Shown: positions 33,803 through 42,386 of the stretch, piece after piece | Layout of the letters: each line of letters starts with the position of its first letter | Numbering within the stretch: position 1 is the stretch's first letter | NCBI RefSeq assembly: GCF_035556675.1 | Contig: NZ_DATMFZ010000083.1 | Span: 1 to 64,000, forward strand | DNA: 64,000 nucleotides | Source: Geminicoccus sp035556675 | GTDB lineage: Bacteria; Pseudomonadota; Alphaproteobacteria; Geminicoccales; Geminicoccaceae | Reading direction: 5' to 3' | Notes under the pieces: model-generated | What the model saw: the letters and a program-made list of their open reading frames with translations, nothing else | The model's database searches: none | Told to the model about the DNA's origin: nothing | Translations under genes and position numbers: made by a program

Positions 33803-34027
33803 CTACGCACCGGGATCGGCCCCGCTCCCGGCCTGGGGAGCGGGGCCCTTGCGGCGGTACTTGTCGGAGATGAAGAACTCGAACACCGCGTAGACGGTGA
33901 CGCCCAGGAACATCCAGAACCAGATCGAGTTCGGTTCGTGCCAGGCCTCGAACGCTGTCCAGGCCAAGCAGACCAATAAAAGGCCGATGCGGACGGAAAG
34001 CGGCTTCAGCATCGGATGGGGGTCCAA
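33803..34027 (-). CDS. Small two-helix membrane protein
   Basis: A 74-residue frame with two predicted membrane helices (about residues 13-28, RIGLLLVCLAWTAFEA, and 35-53, SIWFWMFLGVTVYAVFEFF) joined by a short HEPN loop, then a basic ISDKYRRKG turn and a disordered tail. GAGGAG lies seven bases before a TTG at 34027; an ATG at 34012 is an alternative start. I do not recognise the family. Its 3' end overlaps the hairpin that follows wrbA. Confidence 0.7.
   Translation of the reverse strand: MDPHPMLKPLSVRIGLLLVCLAWTAFEAWHEPNSIWFWMFLGVTVYAVFEFFISDKYRRKGPAPQAGSGADPGA
33818..33847. terminator. Strong hairpin after wrbA, inside the 3' end of the convergent gene
   Basis: A perfect 12-bp GC-rich stem (33818-33829 with 33836-33847) with a six-base loop starts 21 bases past the wrbA stop. 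It also encodes the Gly/Ala/Pro-rich tail of the convergent small membrane protein. Its position suits termination of wrbA transcription; no T-run follows. Confidence 0.55.
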
Positions 34028-34124
34028 GATCCGGCTCCTCTTGTCGCGGCTTGTGCCGGTGTAGCGCCACGGCTAGCGTCCGGCCACGTCCCGCATGACG
34101 GGGCGATGATCGGGAGAGGTTGAC

Positions 34125-35105
34125 ATGGATCGTCGCCAGTTCGCCGGTGCGCTCGCACTGGCAACGGCGGCCGGGGCGCTGGTCCGCCCTGCTGCCGCAC
34201 AGGACAAGAAGTTCACGGTCGCCCTCATTCCGGGGCTCACCACCGACGCGTTCTACATCACCATGCACAAAGGGGCCCAGGCCGCGGCCGATGCGCTGGG
34301 CGTGGAGCTTCTGTTCCAAGGTGCGCCGGAGTTCAACCCGACCCTGCAGGTGCCGGTCCTCCAGGCGATGATCGCGCGCCAGCCCGATGCCCTCCTGATT
34401 GCCCCCACCGACAAGCAGCAGCTGATCGCCCCGCTCCGCCAGGCCCACGATGCCGGCATCAAGGTGATCACGGTCGATACCTTCATCGACGACGGCAAGT
34501 ACCAGGACGGCTCCGGCGAGGGCGACTTTCCCCTCTCCTACGTCGCTTCGGACAATGTGATGGGTGGCCGGATGGCCGCGCGTGCCCTGGCCCAGGCGAT
34601 CGGGGAAAAGGGCAAGGTCTATGTCAGCAACGTGAAGCCAGGCATCTCGACCACCGACCAGCGCGAGCAGGGCTTCAAGGAGGGCATGGCGGAGTTCGCG
34701 AACATCGAGGTGCTGGAAACCCAGTTCAACGACAACGACGCCAACAAGGCCTCCTCCCAGCTCCAGGCGGTGTTCGCCCGCAACCAAGACTTGGCCGGGG
34801 TGTTCGGCGCCAACCTGTTCTCGGCCTTCGGTGCCGCCGACGGCGTGAAGGCGGCGGGCAAGACCGGCGAGATCAAGGTGGTGGCCTTCGACACGCCCAC
34901 CCGGATCATCGACGACCTGAAGGGCGGTGCGGTGGACTTCGCCATTGCCCAGCACCCGGCCGAGATCGGCTTCTACGGGGTGGTCACCGCGTTCGCGGCA
35001 CTCACTGACCAGTCGGTGCCCACCTCCATCGGCACCGGTTTCACCGTCATGGACCGGGAGAACATCGAGAAGCCCGAGATCCAGCGCTTCGTCTATTCCG
35101 ACTAG
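34125..35105 (+). CDS. Sugar ABC transporter substrate-binding protein (RbsB/FrcB-like)
   Basis: A 326-residue periplasmic binding protein of the LacI/ribose-binding fold. A twin-arginine signal (MDRRQFAGALALATAAGALV, cleavage near AAAQ) precedes VALIPGLTTDAFYITMHKGAQAAADALG. Family markers include QPDALLIAPTDKQQL, AGIKVITVDTF and VVAFDTPTRIIDDLKGGAVDFAIAQHP. GGGAGAGG precedes the ATG. The gene starts a binding-protein/permease/ATPase operon whose single-domain ATPase resembles the FrcBCA fructose system. The sugar cannot be assigned from sequence alone. Confidence 0.93.
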   Translation: MDRRQFAGALALATAAGALVRPAAAQDKKFTVALIPGLTTDAFYITMHKGAQAAADALGVELLFQGAPEFNPTLQVPVLQAMIARQPDALLIAPTDKQQLIAPLRQAHDAGIKVITVDTFIDDGKYQDGSGEGDFPLSYVASDNVMGGRMAARALAQAIGEKGKVYVSNVKPGISTTDQREQGFKEGMAEFANIEVLETQFNDNDANKASSQLQAVFARNQDLAGVFGANLFSAFGAADGVKAAGKTGEIKVVAFDTPTRIIDDLKGGAVDFAIAQHPAEIGFYGVVTAFAALTDQSVPTSIGTGFTVMDRENIEKPEIQRFVYSD

Positions 35106-35115
35106 CCGGCGCAAC

Positions 35116-35140
35116 CCCGGGGCGAGCGGATCGCCCCGGG
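35116..35140 (+). other. Intergenic stem-loop between binding protein and permease genes
   Basis: A perfect 10-bp stem (35116-35125 with 35131-35140) with a five-base loop lies 11 bases past the binding-protein stop. No T-run follows. Such hairpins commonly protect the upstream mRNA or partially terminate, giving more binding protein than permease; that role is inferred from placement. Confidence 0.6.
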
Positions 35141-35188
35141 AGCCACGTCGTCCCGGAGCCTGCGACTGGCCCGATTCCTCCGACTGGA

Positions 35189-36226
35189 TTGCCGATCTTG
35201 GCCACTGCCGCCGCGCCGAATGCGCCCGCCGAACGCCACCCGCTGCTCGCCTTCGTGGCGATCGCCTGGTCCTGGCTGTTCCTCCTGCTGCTGGTCCTGT
35301 TCTTCGAGTTCTGGGCCCGTATCCAGTACGGCTCGACCTTCGTCCTGAACCCCTACAACCTGCAGAGCATCGCACTCGCGGCCTCCATGCCGCTCCTGCT
35401 GGCCCTGGGCCAAACGCTGGTGATCATCGCGGGCGGCATCGACCTGTCGGTGGGCTTCGTCATGGGCCTGGCCTCGGTGGTGATGGCGACGGTGATGCAG
35501 GCCACGGCCGGGCTGCATCCCGGCCTGTCGCTGCTGGTCGGCATCGCGGCGGCCCTGCTGGTGAGCGTCGTCCCGGGCTTCATCAGCGGCACGCTGATCG
35601 CGCGGCTGGCGATCCCCGCCTTCATCGGCACGCTCGGCATGTACGGTGTCTGCCGGGGCGTGGGCTTCCTCACCGCCAGCGGCACCACCGTTCCGGTCAA
35701 CAATCCCTGGCTGTTCCAGCTGGGCAACGCGAAGATCCTGCAGGTCCCGGTACCGGTGATCCTGACCGCGATCGTGGTGCTGGTGATGCATTGGGTGCTG
35801 CGCGAGGGCCGGTTCGGCCGCTACACCTATGCGATCGGCGGCAGCAAGCCAGCGGCGATTCGGGCCGGCATCAACGTGCCCCGGCACACCGTCATGCTCT
35901 ACATGCTCTCGGCCTTCTGCGCCGGGATCGCGGGCGTGGTCTATACCGCGCGCTTCTCCGCCGGTGCCGCCCAGGGCGGCGAGCCCCTGCTGCTCGACAG
36001 CATCGCCGCGGTGGTGATCGGCGGCGCCTCCCTGTTCGGCGGCTCCGGCACGATCGTCGGCACCGTGATCGGCGCCTTCATCATCGCCGTGATCCAGTAC
36101 GGCCTGGTGTTCATCGACGTGGCGCCGTTCTGGCAGTTCGTGGCGGTCGGCGTGGTGATCATCGTCTCGGTGCTGATCGACCAGTCGCGCGAGCGGCTGA
36201 CCGGCGGGGGGCGGCGCGATGAGTGA
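35189..36226 (+). CDS. Sugar ABC transporter permease (RbsC/FrcC family)
   Basis: A 345-residue inner-membrane permease with about ten hydrophobic helices. The diagnostic segments are LGQTLVIIAGGIDLSVGFVMGL, FISGTLIARLAIPAFIGTLGM and GRYTYAIGGSKPAAIRAGI, ending with IGGASLFGGSGTIVGTVIGAFI. The start is TTG at 35189 or TTG at 35198; neither has a strong Shine-Dalgarno. It overlaps the ATPase gene by eight bases and is the channel for the binding protein encoded before it. Confidence 0.93.
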   Translation: MPILATAAAPNAPAERHPLLAFVAIAWSWLFLLLLVLFFEFWARIQYGSTFVLNPYNLQSIALAASMPLLLALGQTLVIIAGGIDLSVGFVMGLASVVMATVMQATAGLHPGLSLLVGIAAALLVSVVPGFISGTLIARLAIPAFIGTLGMYGVCRGVGFLTASGTTVPVNNPWLFQLGNAKILQVPVPVILTAIVVLVMHWVLREGRFGRYTYAIGGSKPAAIRAGINVPRHTVMLYMLSAFCAGIAGVVYTARFSAGAAQGGEPLLLDSIAAVVIGGASLFGGSGTIVGTVIGAFIIAVIQYGLVFIDVAPFWQFVAVGVVIIVSVLIDQSRERLTGGGRRDE

Positions 36227-36965
36227 GCCACTCCTCCAGATCAGCGGGCTGACCAAGCGCTTTGGCGGCGTCACCGCCCTATCGGACGTCGGATTGACCG
36301 TGGCGCGCGGCGAGGTGCTGGCGCTGGCCGGCGACAACGGGGCCGGCAAGTCGACCCTGATCAAGGCGATCGCCGGGGTGCACAGCCGCGACGAGGGCGA
36401 GATCCGCTTCAAGGGCCGGCCGGTCGACTTCGCCACGCCCTCGGACGCGCGCGCCGCCGGGATCGAGACGATCTACCAGGACCTAGCGCTCGCGGACAAT
36501 CTGGACGTCGGCGCCAACGTGTTCCTCGGCCGCGAGCGGTTCACCAAGTTCCTGGGCTTCCTGCCGCGGCTGGACCGCGAGACCATGCGCCGGGAGTCCG
36601 AGAAGGTCCTGGAGCAGCTCGAGATCGACATCGAGACCCGCAAGCTCACCCAGCCGGTGCGCAACCTCTCGGGCGGCCAGCGCCAAGCGGTGGCGATCGG
36701 CCGGGCGATCTACTGGAAGGCCGAGCTCCTGATCATGGATGAGCCGACCGCGGCGCTGGGCGTGCCGGAGCAGCGCAAGGTCATGGAGCTGATCCAGCGC
36801 CTCAAGGCCCAGGGCGTCGCGATCATCTTCATCAGCCACAACCTCCACGACATCTTCGCCGTGTCCGACCGGATCCTGGTGCTGCGCCGGGGGCGCAATG
36901 CCGGCGAGCGGGCGATCGGCGCCACCAACGGCGACGAGGTGGTGAAGATGATGGTGGGCGGTTGA
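36219..36965 (+). CDS. Sugar ABC transporter ATP-binding protein (single-domain, FrcA-like)
   Basis: A 248-residue ATPase with one nucleotide-binding domain: Walker A GDNGAGKST, signature LSGGQRQAV, Walker B LLIMDEPTAALG and H-loop IFISHNLHDIF. Most ribose-type systems use a duplicated ATPase of about 500 residues, while the fructose FrcA type is single; this length matches the latter. The ATG overlaps the permease end, and the stop overlaps the following DMT gene as TTGA, indicating one operon. Confidence 0.93.
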   Translation: MSEPLLQISGLTKRFGGVTALSDVGLTVARGEVLALAGDNGAGKSTLIKAIAGVHSRDEGEIRFKGRPVDFATPSDARAAGIETIYQDLALADNLDVGANVFLGRERFTKFLGFLPRLDRETMRRESEKVLEQLEIDIETRKLTQPVRNLSGGQRQAVAIGRAIYWKAELLIMDEPTAALGVPEQRKVMELIQRLKAQGVAIIFISHNLHDIFAVSDRILVLRRGRNAGERAIGATNGDEVVKMMVGG

Positions 36966-37834
36966 GGGATTCCCGGCCTCTGCTCCTGTTGGTCGTGGTC
37001 GGCAGCCTGCTGGGGCTCACCGCCAACATCGTGAAGCTGGCGCTCCAGGCGGGCTGGCCCGCCCTCGCCTTCTTGTGCTGCTCGGCCCTGGGTGCCGGTT
37101 TCGTGCTGCTGGTCCTGGCGGCCGCCACCGGCAACCGGCCCGGGCTCGGCCGGCAGGAACTGGCCTATTATCTCTGGTCCGGCCTGCTCAGCATCGCCCT
37201 GCCCAATGCCCTGTTCTTCCTGGCGATTCCGCATGTGGGTGCCGCCTTCGTGGCACTCTGCCTGGCCTTCCCGCCGCTCGCCACCTATCTCCTGGCCCTC
37301 CTGTTCCGCATGGAACGGCCTCGGGCAGTGCGCGCCGCCGGGGTGGCCACTGGCCTGGTCGGTGCCCTGGTGCTGGCGTTTGGCCGCAGCGGCGGCGGTT
37401 CGGCCGCGTCCTTCTGGGCGGCCATGGCCCTGGCAGGGCCGCTGGTGATCGCGGCCGGCAACATCTACCGCACCCTGCGCTGGCCGGAAGGTGCTAGCGC
37501 CCTGTCACTGGCACCCGGCATGCTGCTGGGTGGTGCGGTCCTGCTGGTCCCGTTCCTGCTGCTGCCGGGCAGCGCGCCGACCTTCGGCCAGCCGCTGGCC
37601 GTGCTGCTGGTGATGGCGCAGGTCGCCGTGTTTACTGCGACCTATGCCCTCTACTTCATCCTGCAGAAGATCGCGGGGCCGGTCTATCTCAGCCAGATCG
37701 GCTCGGTGGGCGCGGTGGTCGGCGCATCGCTCGCCGTGCTGGCGCTCGGCGAACCGGCCGGTCCCGCCTTGCTGCTGGCGGGGCTGCTGGTCTTGCTGGG
37801 CGTGTTCCTGGTGAACCGCAGCAGGGTGACCTGA
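36962..37834 (+). CDS. DMT superfamily (EamA-type) transporter
   Basis: A 290-residue membrane protein with about ten helices arranged as two EamA repeats (first ending LLFRMERPRAVRAAGVATGLVGALVLAF, second ending LAVLALGEPAGPALLLAGLLVLLGVFLV). Family members export metabolites or amino acids, or import various solutes. The TTG start lies within the ATPase stop (TTGA), an unusual partner for an ABC operon. It may handle a product of the imported sugar, or it may simply be coupled by position. Confidence 0.88.
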   Translation: MRDSRPLLLLVVVGSLLGLTANIVKLALQAGWPALAFLCCSALGAGFVLLVLAAATGNRPGLGRQELAYYLWSGLLSIALPNALFFLAIPHVGAAFVALCLAFPPLATYLLALLFRMERPRAVRAAGVATGLVGALVLAFGRSGGGSAASFWAAMALAGPLVIAAGNIYRTLRWPEGASALSLAPGMLLGGAVLLVPFLLLPGSAPTFGQPLAVLLVMAQVAVFTATYALYFILQKIAGPVYLSQIGSVGAVVGASLAVLALGEPAGPALLLAGLLVLLGVFLVNRSRVT

Positions 37835-37844
37835 GGCTGCAACT

Positions 37845-37910
37845 CATTGAAATAGCTGTCGATTTAGCTGGTCTCGGGTTCGTTTGGTAATTTTCTGAAT
37901 CGCGTTGGCC
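37845..37910 (+). promoter_or_regulatory. AT-rich putative promoter region upstream of the histidine phosphatase gene
   Basis: This interval is far richer in A+T than its surroundings (for example TTGAAATAG and GGTAATTTTCTGAAT) and contains a direct repeat TAGCTG at 11-base spacing. It lies just upstream of the phosphatase-cobA pair and is the most promoter-like stretch of the 143-base gap, but no clear -35/-10 pair can be fixed. Confidence 0.35.
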
Positions 37911-37977
37911 CTGATCCCGACGCATGGTGCCGCGCGGGCAAGATCGGACAGGATAGCATGGCCGGTTCCATCTTCCC

Positions 37978-38673
37978 ATGACGGCGAACAAAGGCTGGTG
38001 CCTCCTGCGGCATGCGCCGACGGAGGGCCCCTTCGGGCGGTTCGTCGGCCGGTCGGACCGGGCGATCCTTCCTCCTGCCGCGGACGACGCCACGGCACTG
38101 ATCGAGCAGATCGGTGCGATCGACGTCGCGGTGGTTACGCCTGCCCGGCGCAGCCGCGAGACCCTGGCGTGGCTGGAAGCGGCCGGGTTGCAGGTGCCCC
38201 TGCGGCGGACCGAGCGCGATCTGCTCGAGCAGGATTTCGGGCGATGGGAGGAACAGGCCTATGACCGGTTGGCGCAGGGCGATCCGGCCTACTGGCCGTT
38301 CTGGGACGATCCGGTCCGGCGGGTGCCGCCGGGTGGCGAGAGCTTCCAGCAGGTCTTCGACCGCGCCGTGGCGGCATTCGAGCGCCTGGACCGCGCGCTC
38401 GCCGGGGCCAGGGTGCTCCATGTCGGCCATGCCGGCCCGATCCGGGCGCTGCTGACATGGGCGGAGCACGGCACGGCCGACGCGGCGCTGCGGCTGACAG
38501 TGGCGCATCTGTCGCCGGTGAGCCTGCGGCACCCCGATCCGGGCGAGTCGGACCGGCCAGCGCTGGCCGTGTCCTCCTCCGGCATGATAGGGAGCCCACC
38601 GCAACCCGGCCGCGGCACCGAATTGGCGGCAGCGCCGCCACCTGCCACGGCAGCTGGATCGGGAACGACGTGA
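37978..38673 (+). CDS. Histidine phosphatase family protein
   Basis: A 231-residue phosphoglycerate-mutase-fold protein. It has the RHA motif (CLLRHAPTEG), an acidic GRWEE segment following DLLEQDFG, and the second histidine in VLHVGHAGPIRALL. The tail after about residue 190 is disordered and Pro/Ala-rich. Because the next gene encodes a siroheme/cobalamin-pathway methyltransferase in a GTGA overlap, an alpha-ribazole phosphatase (CobC) role is plausible, but the same fold covers many phosphatases, so specificity is open. Confidence 0.85.
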   Translation: MTANKGWCLLRHAPTEGPFGRFVGRSDRAILPPAADDATALIEQIGAIDVAVVTPARRSRETLAWLEAAGLQVPLRRTERDLLEQDFGRWEEQAYDRLAQGDPAYWPFWDDPVRRVPPGGESFQQVFDRAVAAFERLDRALAGARVLHVGHAGPIRALLTWAEHGTADAALRLTVAHLSPVSLRHPDPGESDRPALAVSSSGMIGSPPQPGRGTELAAAPPPATAAGSGTT

Positions 38674-39473
38674 GCGAGCCTGCGGGCAAAGTCTATCTGG
38701 TGGGTGCGGGGCCGGGCGATCCCGAACTCCTGACACTGAAGGCGCTGCGTGTCCTGCAGGACTGCGACGTGGTGGTGCATGACCGGCTGATCGCCCCGGA
38801 ACTGCTGGACCTGGTGCCCGAGGGCGTGGAGCGGATCTTCGCCGGCAAGCGGCGCGACCACCACCACCTGCCGCAGGGCGACATCAACCGGGTGCTGGTC
38901 GAGCAGGCGCGGGCCGGCCGCCGGGTCGTGCGGCTGAAAGGCGGCGACCCGTTCGTGTTCGGCCGCGGCGGCGAGGAACTGGAGGCCCTGGTCGAAGCCG
39001 GCATTCCGTTCGAGGTGGTGCCCGGCGTGTCCGCGGCGAACGGCGTTGGCGCCTATGCCGGCATCCCGCTGACCCACCGCGACCACGCGCAGTCGGTGCT
39101 GTTCGTCACCGGCCATACCAAGAACGGCGAGCCGGACCTGAACTGGACCGCGATCTGCCAGCCGCGGCAGACCATCGTGATCTATATGGGGCTGAAACCG
39201 ATCCGGGCGCTGTGCGAGCGGCTGATCCGTCACGGGCTGCCGGCCCATCTGCCGGCGGCGGCGATCGAGAACGGCACGCTGCCGGAGCAGCGGGTCGCCA
39301 GCGGCACCCTCGCCTCGCTGCCGGATCTCCTGGCAGAGATGGCGCCGGACGGACCCGTGCTCGTGATCGTGGGCTCGGTGGTGAGCCTCCGCCAGGAACT
39401 CTCCTGGTTCGAGCGGCAAGAGCCGCGACTTCTCCCAACCGGCCTGGAAGCCAGGGGGCGCCGGGATCACTGA
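38670..39473 (+). CDS. cobA: Uroporphyrinogen-III C-methyltransferase
   Basis: A 267-residue SAM-dependent enzyme that makes precorrin-2 from uroporphyrinogen III, the branch point to siroheme and cobalamin. Signatures are VYLVGAGPGDPELLTLKALR, VVHDRLI, RLKGGDPFVFGRGGEE and VVPGVSAANGVGAYAGIPLTHR. It lacks the CysG dehydrogenase domain, so it is the single-function type. The GTG start at 38670 overlaps the preceding stop as GTGA. An FNT-type channel follows 132 bases later, consistent with but not proof of a nitrite/sulfite reduction context. Confidence 0.95.
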   Translation: MSEPAGKVYLVGAGPGDPELLTLKALRVLQDCDVVVHDRLIAPELLDLVPEGVERIFAGKRRDHHHLPQGDINRVLVEQARAGRRVVRLKGGDPFVFGRGGEELEALVEAGIPFEVVPGVSAANGVGAYAGIPLTHRDHAQSVLFVTGHTKNGEPDLNWTAICQPRQTIVIYMGLKPIRALCERLIRHGLPAHLPAAAIENGTLPEQRVASGTLASLPDLLAEMAPDGPVLVIVGSVVSLRQELSWFERQEPRLLPTGLEARGRRDH

Positions 39474-39605
39474 GGGCCGGGATCGCGCCTTGCACTGCCT
39501 GCGGAAAAACCGCGTCGTCGCATCACGACAAAGCAACCTCGGCCTGGTCAGACCTCCTTAGTCGTCAGAATCGGGCGACTCCGTCCGGACGGGAGCTGAT
39601 CAGGC

Positions 39606-40472
39606 ATGCAGACCGCAAGACCGGACGAGGGCGCCGTCGAGGCCGCGATCGAGCACAAGGGCAGATCGCTGACCGAGGACGAGCAGCAGGATGTCCACGA
39701 GCATCGCAAGCTGCGTCCGCTGGCCGTCTACGAGGTCATCCGCCGCGAGGGCGTCGAGGAACTGGCCAGGCCGACTGCCAGCCTGTGGTGGTCGGGCCTG
39801 GCGGCCGGCCTCTCCATCGGCTTCTCCGTGGTTACCGAGGGTGCCCTGCACATAGCGCTGCCCGACACGGCGTGGCGCCCGCTGGTCGAGAACCTGGGCT
39901 ACGCGGTGGGCTTCCTGATCGTGATCCTGTCGCGCCAGCAGCTGTTCACCGAGATCACGCTGACCGCGGTGCTGCCGGTGATCTACCGGCCGAGCCGCCG
40001 CAAGCTCATGGCCCTGGCGCGGCTGTGGAGCGTGGTGTTCCTCGCCAACATGCTGGGCACGGCACTGTTCGCCGCCGCCTGCCTGTCCGGCGTCCTGCTG
40101 CCGGAGCACATCCTGGAGGGGATGACCGCGATCGCGCGGGAACTCGCCGAGCTGTCGCCTGGGCAGGCCTTCTGGCGCGGCATCCTGGCTGGCTGGATGA
40201 TCGCGACGCTGGTCTGGATGCTGCCATCGGCCGAGACCGGCCGCAGCGCCATCATCCTGCTGCTCACCTACCTCATCGCCCTGTTCGAGCTGGCACATGT
40301 GGTGGCCGGGTCGATGGAGGTGTTCCTGCTCCTGCTGGACGGCGAGATCGGGTTCGGCCACGGGATCGGCGGCCTGATCCTGCCGATGCTGGCCGGCAAC
40401 GTGATCGGTGGCTCCGCCCTGTTCGCGCTGCTCGCCTATGGGCAGGTGCGCGACGAGATCGAAGCCGAATAG
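39606..40472 (+). CDS. Formate/nitrite transporter (FNT) family membrane protein
   Basis: A 288-residue inner-membrane protein with six helices, preceded by a charged N-terminal tail of about 50 residues (LTEDEQQDVHEHRKLRPLAVYEVI). The LENLGYAVGFLIVILSRQQLFTE segment and the paired SGLAAGLSIGFSVVTEG are typical of the YfdC-like branch of the FNT family, which conducts small monovalent anions. The substrate is unproven. It converges with anmK, with a 13-base gap between the stops. Confidence 0.88.
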   Translation: MQTARPDEGAVEAAIEHKGRSLTEDEQQDVHEHRKLRPLAVYEVIRREGVEELARPTASLWWSGLAAGLSIGFSVVTEGALHIALPDTAWRPLVENLGYAVGFLIVILSRQQLFTEITLTAVLPVIYRPSRRKLMALARLWSVVFLANMLGTALFAAACLSGVLLPEHILEGMTAIARELAELSPGQAFWRGILAGWMIATLVWMLPSAETGRSAIILLLTYLIALFELAHVVAGSMEVFLLLLDGEIGFGHGIGGLILPMLAGNVIGGSALFALLAYGQVRDEIEAE

Positions 40473-40485
40473 CGGGCCCGGCCGG

Positions 40486-41610
40486 TCACATCTCGCAGAT
40501 GCGGCCGAGCAGGACCGGCCGCGATGCGCCGGTGACGGCCGGCAGGTTGGCCGGAATCCGGTCGATGCGCAGGGAGGCCAGGAGCGCGAAGGCGATCGCT
40601 TCCTTGGCATCCGGATCGATTCCGGCCGCGGCCGAGGTGACGAGGCTGGCATCGCCCAATGCCTGGTCCAACCGCGCCATCAGATGGGCATTGCGGACCC
40701 CACCGCCGCTGGCCACGATCTTGACCGCACCCGGGGCATGGCGGGCGATCGCCTGGGCGATGGTCTGTGCGGTGAGCTCGGTGAGCGTGGCCAGCAGGTC
40801 GGCCTCGGCGAGACCCGAGCGATGCAGCAACCTTTCGGCCATGGCGGCGCCGAATTCTTCCGGGCCGGTCGAGCGCGGCGGCGGCATGGCGAAGAACGGG
40901 TGGGCCAGGAGCTCGGCGAGCAGGCCCTGGTCGATCCGGCCGCGCGCGGCCCAGGCGCCGTCGGCGTCATGAGTCAGGCGGCCCTGCGTGGCCGCGCGTA
41001 CCGTGGCGTCCAGGAGGCTGTTGGCGGGGCCGGTGTCGAAGCCGGTCACGCTGCCGTCGCCGGCAAGGATCGTGACGTTGGCGATGCCGCCGAGGTTGAG
41101 CGCCACCACGGTATGGCCCGGCTCGGCCAGGAGCAGCTGGTCGATGAAAGGCACCAGGGGCGCGCCCGAGCCGCCGAGCGCCACATCCGCGGAGCGGAAA
41201 TCGCTCACGACCGGGCAGTGCAGCGCTTCGGCCAGAAAATGGGGATCGCCCAACTGGAGCGTGGTGACGCCGTGCTCGTGGTAGACGGTCTGGCCGTGCA
41301 GCCCGACCAGGTCCGGGGAAAGACCCAGCCCGCCGCAAAAAGCGCTGGCCGCCTCGGCGTAGAAGCGGCCGAGTGCCGTGTGCAGCCGGGCGAGCCCGGC
41401 CGTGTCCAGCGCCAGCACCTGGCGCGGCACCAGGGCCAGGCTGTCAGGCTGGGGCACGGTGCGGTGCGCCAGCGTGGCGAGGCGGGGCTTCGGTCCGGCG
41501 CTCACCCGCACCAGCGCCAGGTCCAGCCCGTCCATCGAGGTGCCGGACATCATGCCCAGCACCAGCCGGTCGGGCTTGGCCGCGACCTCGGTCGCAGCCA
41601 GCTGGTTCAC
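40486..41610 (-). CDS. anmK: Anhydro-N-acetylmuramic acid kinase
   Basis: A 374-residue ASKHA-fold kinase that phosphorylates and opens 1,6-anhydro-MurNAc during peptidoglycan recycling. The phosphate loop GMMSGTSMDGLDLALV, the catalytic segment DFRSADVALGGSGAPLVPFID and NLGGIANVTIL are intact. The GTG start at 41610 overlaps the SDR stop as GTGA. It ends the minus-strand hdaA-containing operon. No murQ or anhydromuropeptide permease gene lies adjacent. Confidence 0.95.
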   Translation of the reverse strand: MNQLAATEVAAKPDRLVLGMMSGTSMDGLDLALVRVSAGPKPRLATLAHRTVPQPDSLALVPRQVLALDTAGLARLHTALGRFYAEAASAFCGGLGLSPDLVGLHGQTVYHEHGVTTLQLGDPHFLAEALHCPVVSDFRSADVALGGSGAPLVPFIDQLLLAEPGHTVVALNLGGIANVTILAGDGSVTGFDTGPANSLLDATVRAATQGRLTHDADGAWAARGRIDQGLLAELLAHPFFAMPPPRSTGPEEFGAAMAERLLHRSGLAEADLLATLTELTAQTIAQAIARHAPGAVKIVASGGGVRNAHLMARLDQALGDASLVTSAAAGIDPDAKEAIAFALLASLRIDRIPANLPAVTGASRPVLLGRICEM

Positions 41611-42386
41611 AGCATCCCCGGATAGGCGCCACCATCCAGCATCAGCGACTGGCCGGTGAAGAAGCCGGCATGAGCCGAGCACAGGAAGGCGCAGAAGGCG
41701 CCGAGCTCGGCCGGGTCGCCGAAGCGGCCGGCAGGCGTGGCGGCCACGGCACCCGCCTCGATCTGGGCCAGCGGCGTGCCGGTGCGCTCGGCGCGGACCC
41801 TCATGTTGTCGTTCAGCCGCGCGGTCTTGAACGGCCCGGGCATCAGGCTATTCACCGTCACGTTGCGCGCGGCGTATTCCTTGCAGACCCCGGCCAGGGC
41901 CGAGGTCAGGCCGGCGCGTGCCGCCGAGGACAGCGCCAGTTCGGCGCGCGGCGACTTCACCACCGAGGAGGTGATGTTGACGATCCGGCCGAAGCCACGC
42001 TCGGCCATGCCGTCCACCGTGGCGCGGATCAGCATGAGCGGGGTAAGCATCACGCTGTCCACCGCCTGGTGCCAGGCCTCCTCCGGAAAGCTGCGCCAGT
42101 CGCCCATGGGCGGCCCACCCGTGTTGGTCACCAGGATGTCCGGCTCCGGGCAGGCCTCCAGCAGGCGGGCCCGGCCATCGGCGGTGGTCACGTCGACCGC
42201 GACCGGGGTGACGGTGACGCCGTACTTCTTGGCCAGGCCGTCGGCCGCGGCCTTCAGGTCGGCTTCGCCGCGCGCGCAGATGGTGAGATGCACCCCGGCG
42301 GCGGCCAGCGCTTCGGCGCAGGCGTGACCCAACCCCTTGCTGGCGCCGCCCACGATCGCCCGGCGTCCAGCGATACCGAGATCCAT
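41607..42386 (-). CDS. SDR family oxidoreductase with atypical active site
   Basis: A 259-residue Rossmann-fold protein. The cofactor loop GGASKGLGHACAEALA and the LVTNTGGPP segment (NNAG equivalent) are clear, as is the C-terminal GGAYPGML ending. The usual YxxxK pair after the catalytic serine is not present: the region reads NITSSVVKSPRAELALSSAA followed by RAGL. This matches a divergent FabG-like subgroup lacking the standard tetrad, so classical dehydrogenase activity is doubtful. GGAGGAG lies upstream of the ATG. It sits between anmK (GTGA overlap) and hdaA (TGATG overlap). Confidence 0.85.
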   Translation of the reverse strand: MDLGIAGRRAIVGGASKGLGHACAEALAAAGVHLTICARGEADLKAAADGLAKKYGVTVTPVAVDVTTADGRARLLEACPEPDILVTNTGGPPMGDWRSFPEEAWHQAVDSVMLTPLMLIRATVDGMAERGFGRIVNITSSVVKSPRAELALSSAARAGLTSALAGVCKEYAARNVTVNSLMPGPFKTARLNDNMRVRAERTGTPLAQIEAGAVAATPAGRFGDPAELGAFCAFLCSAHAGFFTGQSLMLDGGAYPGML

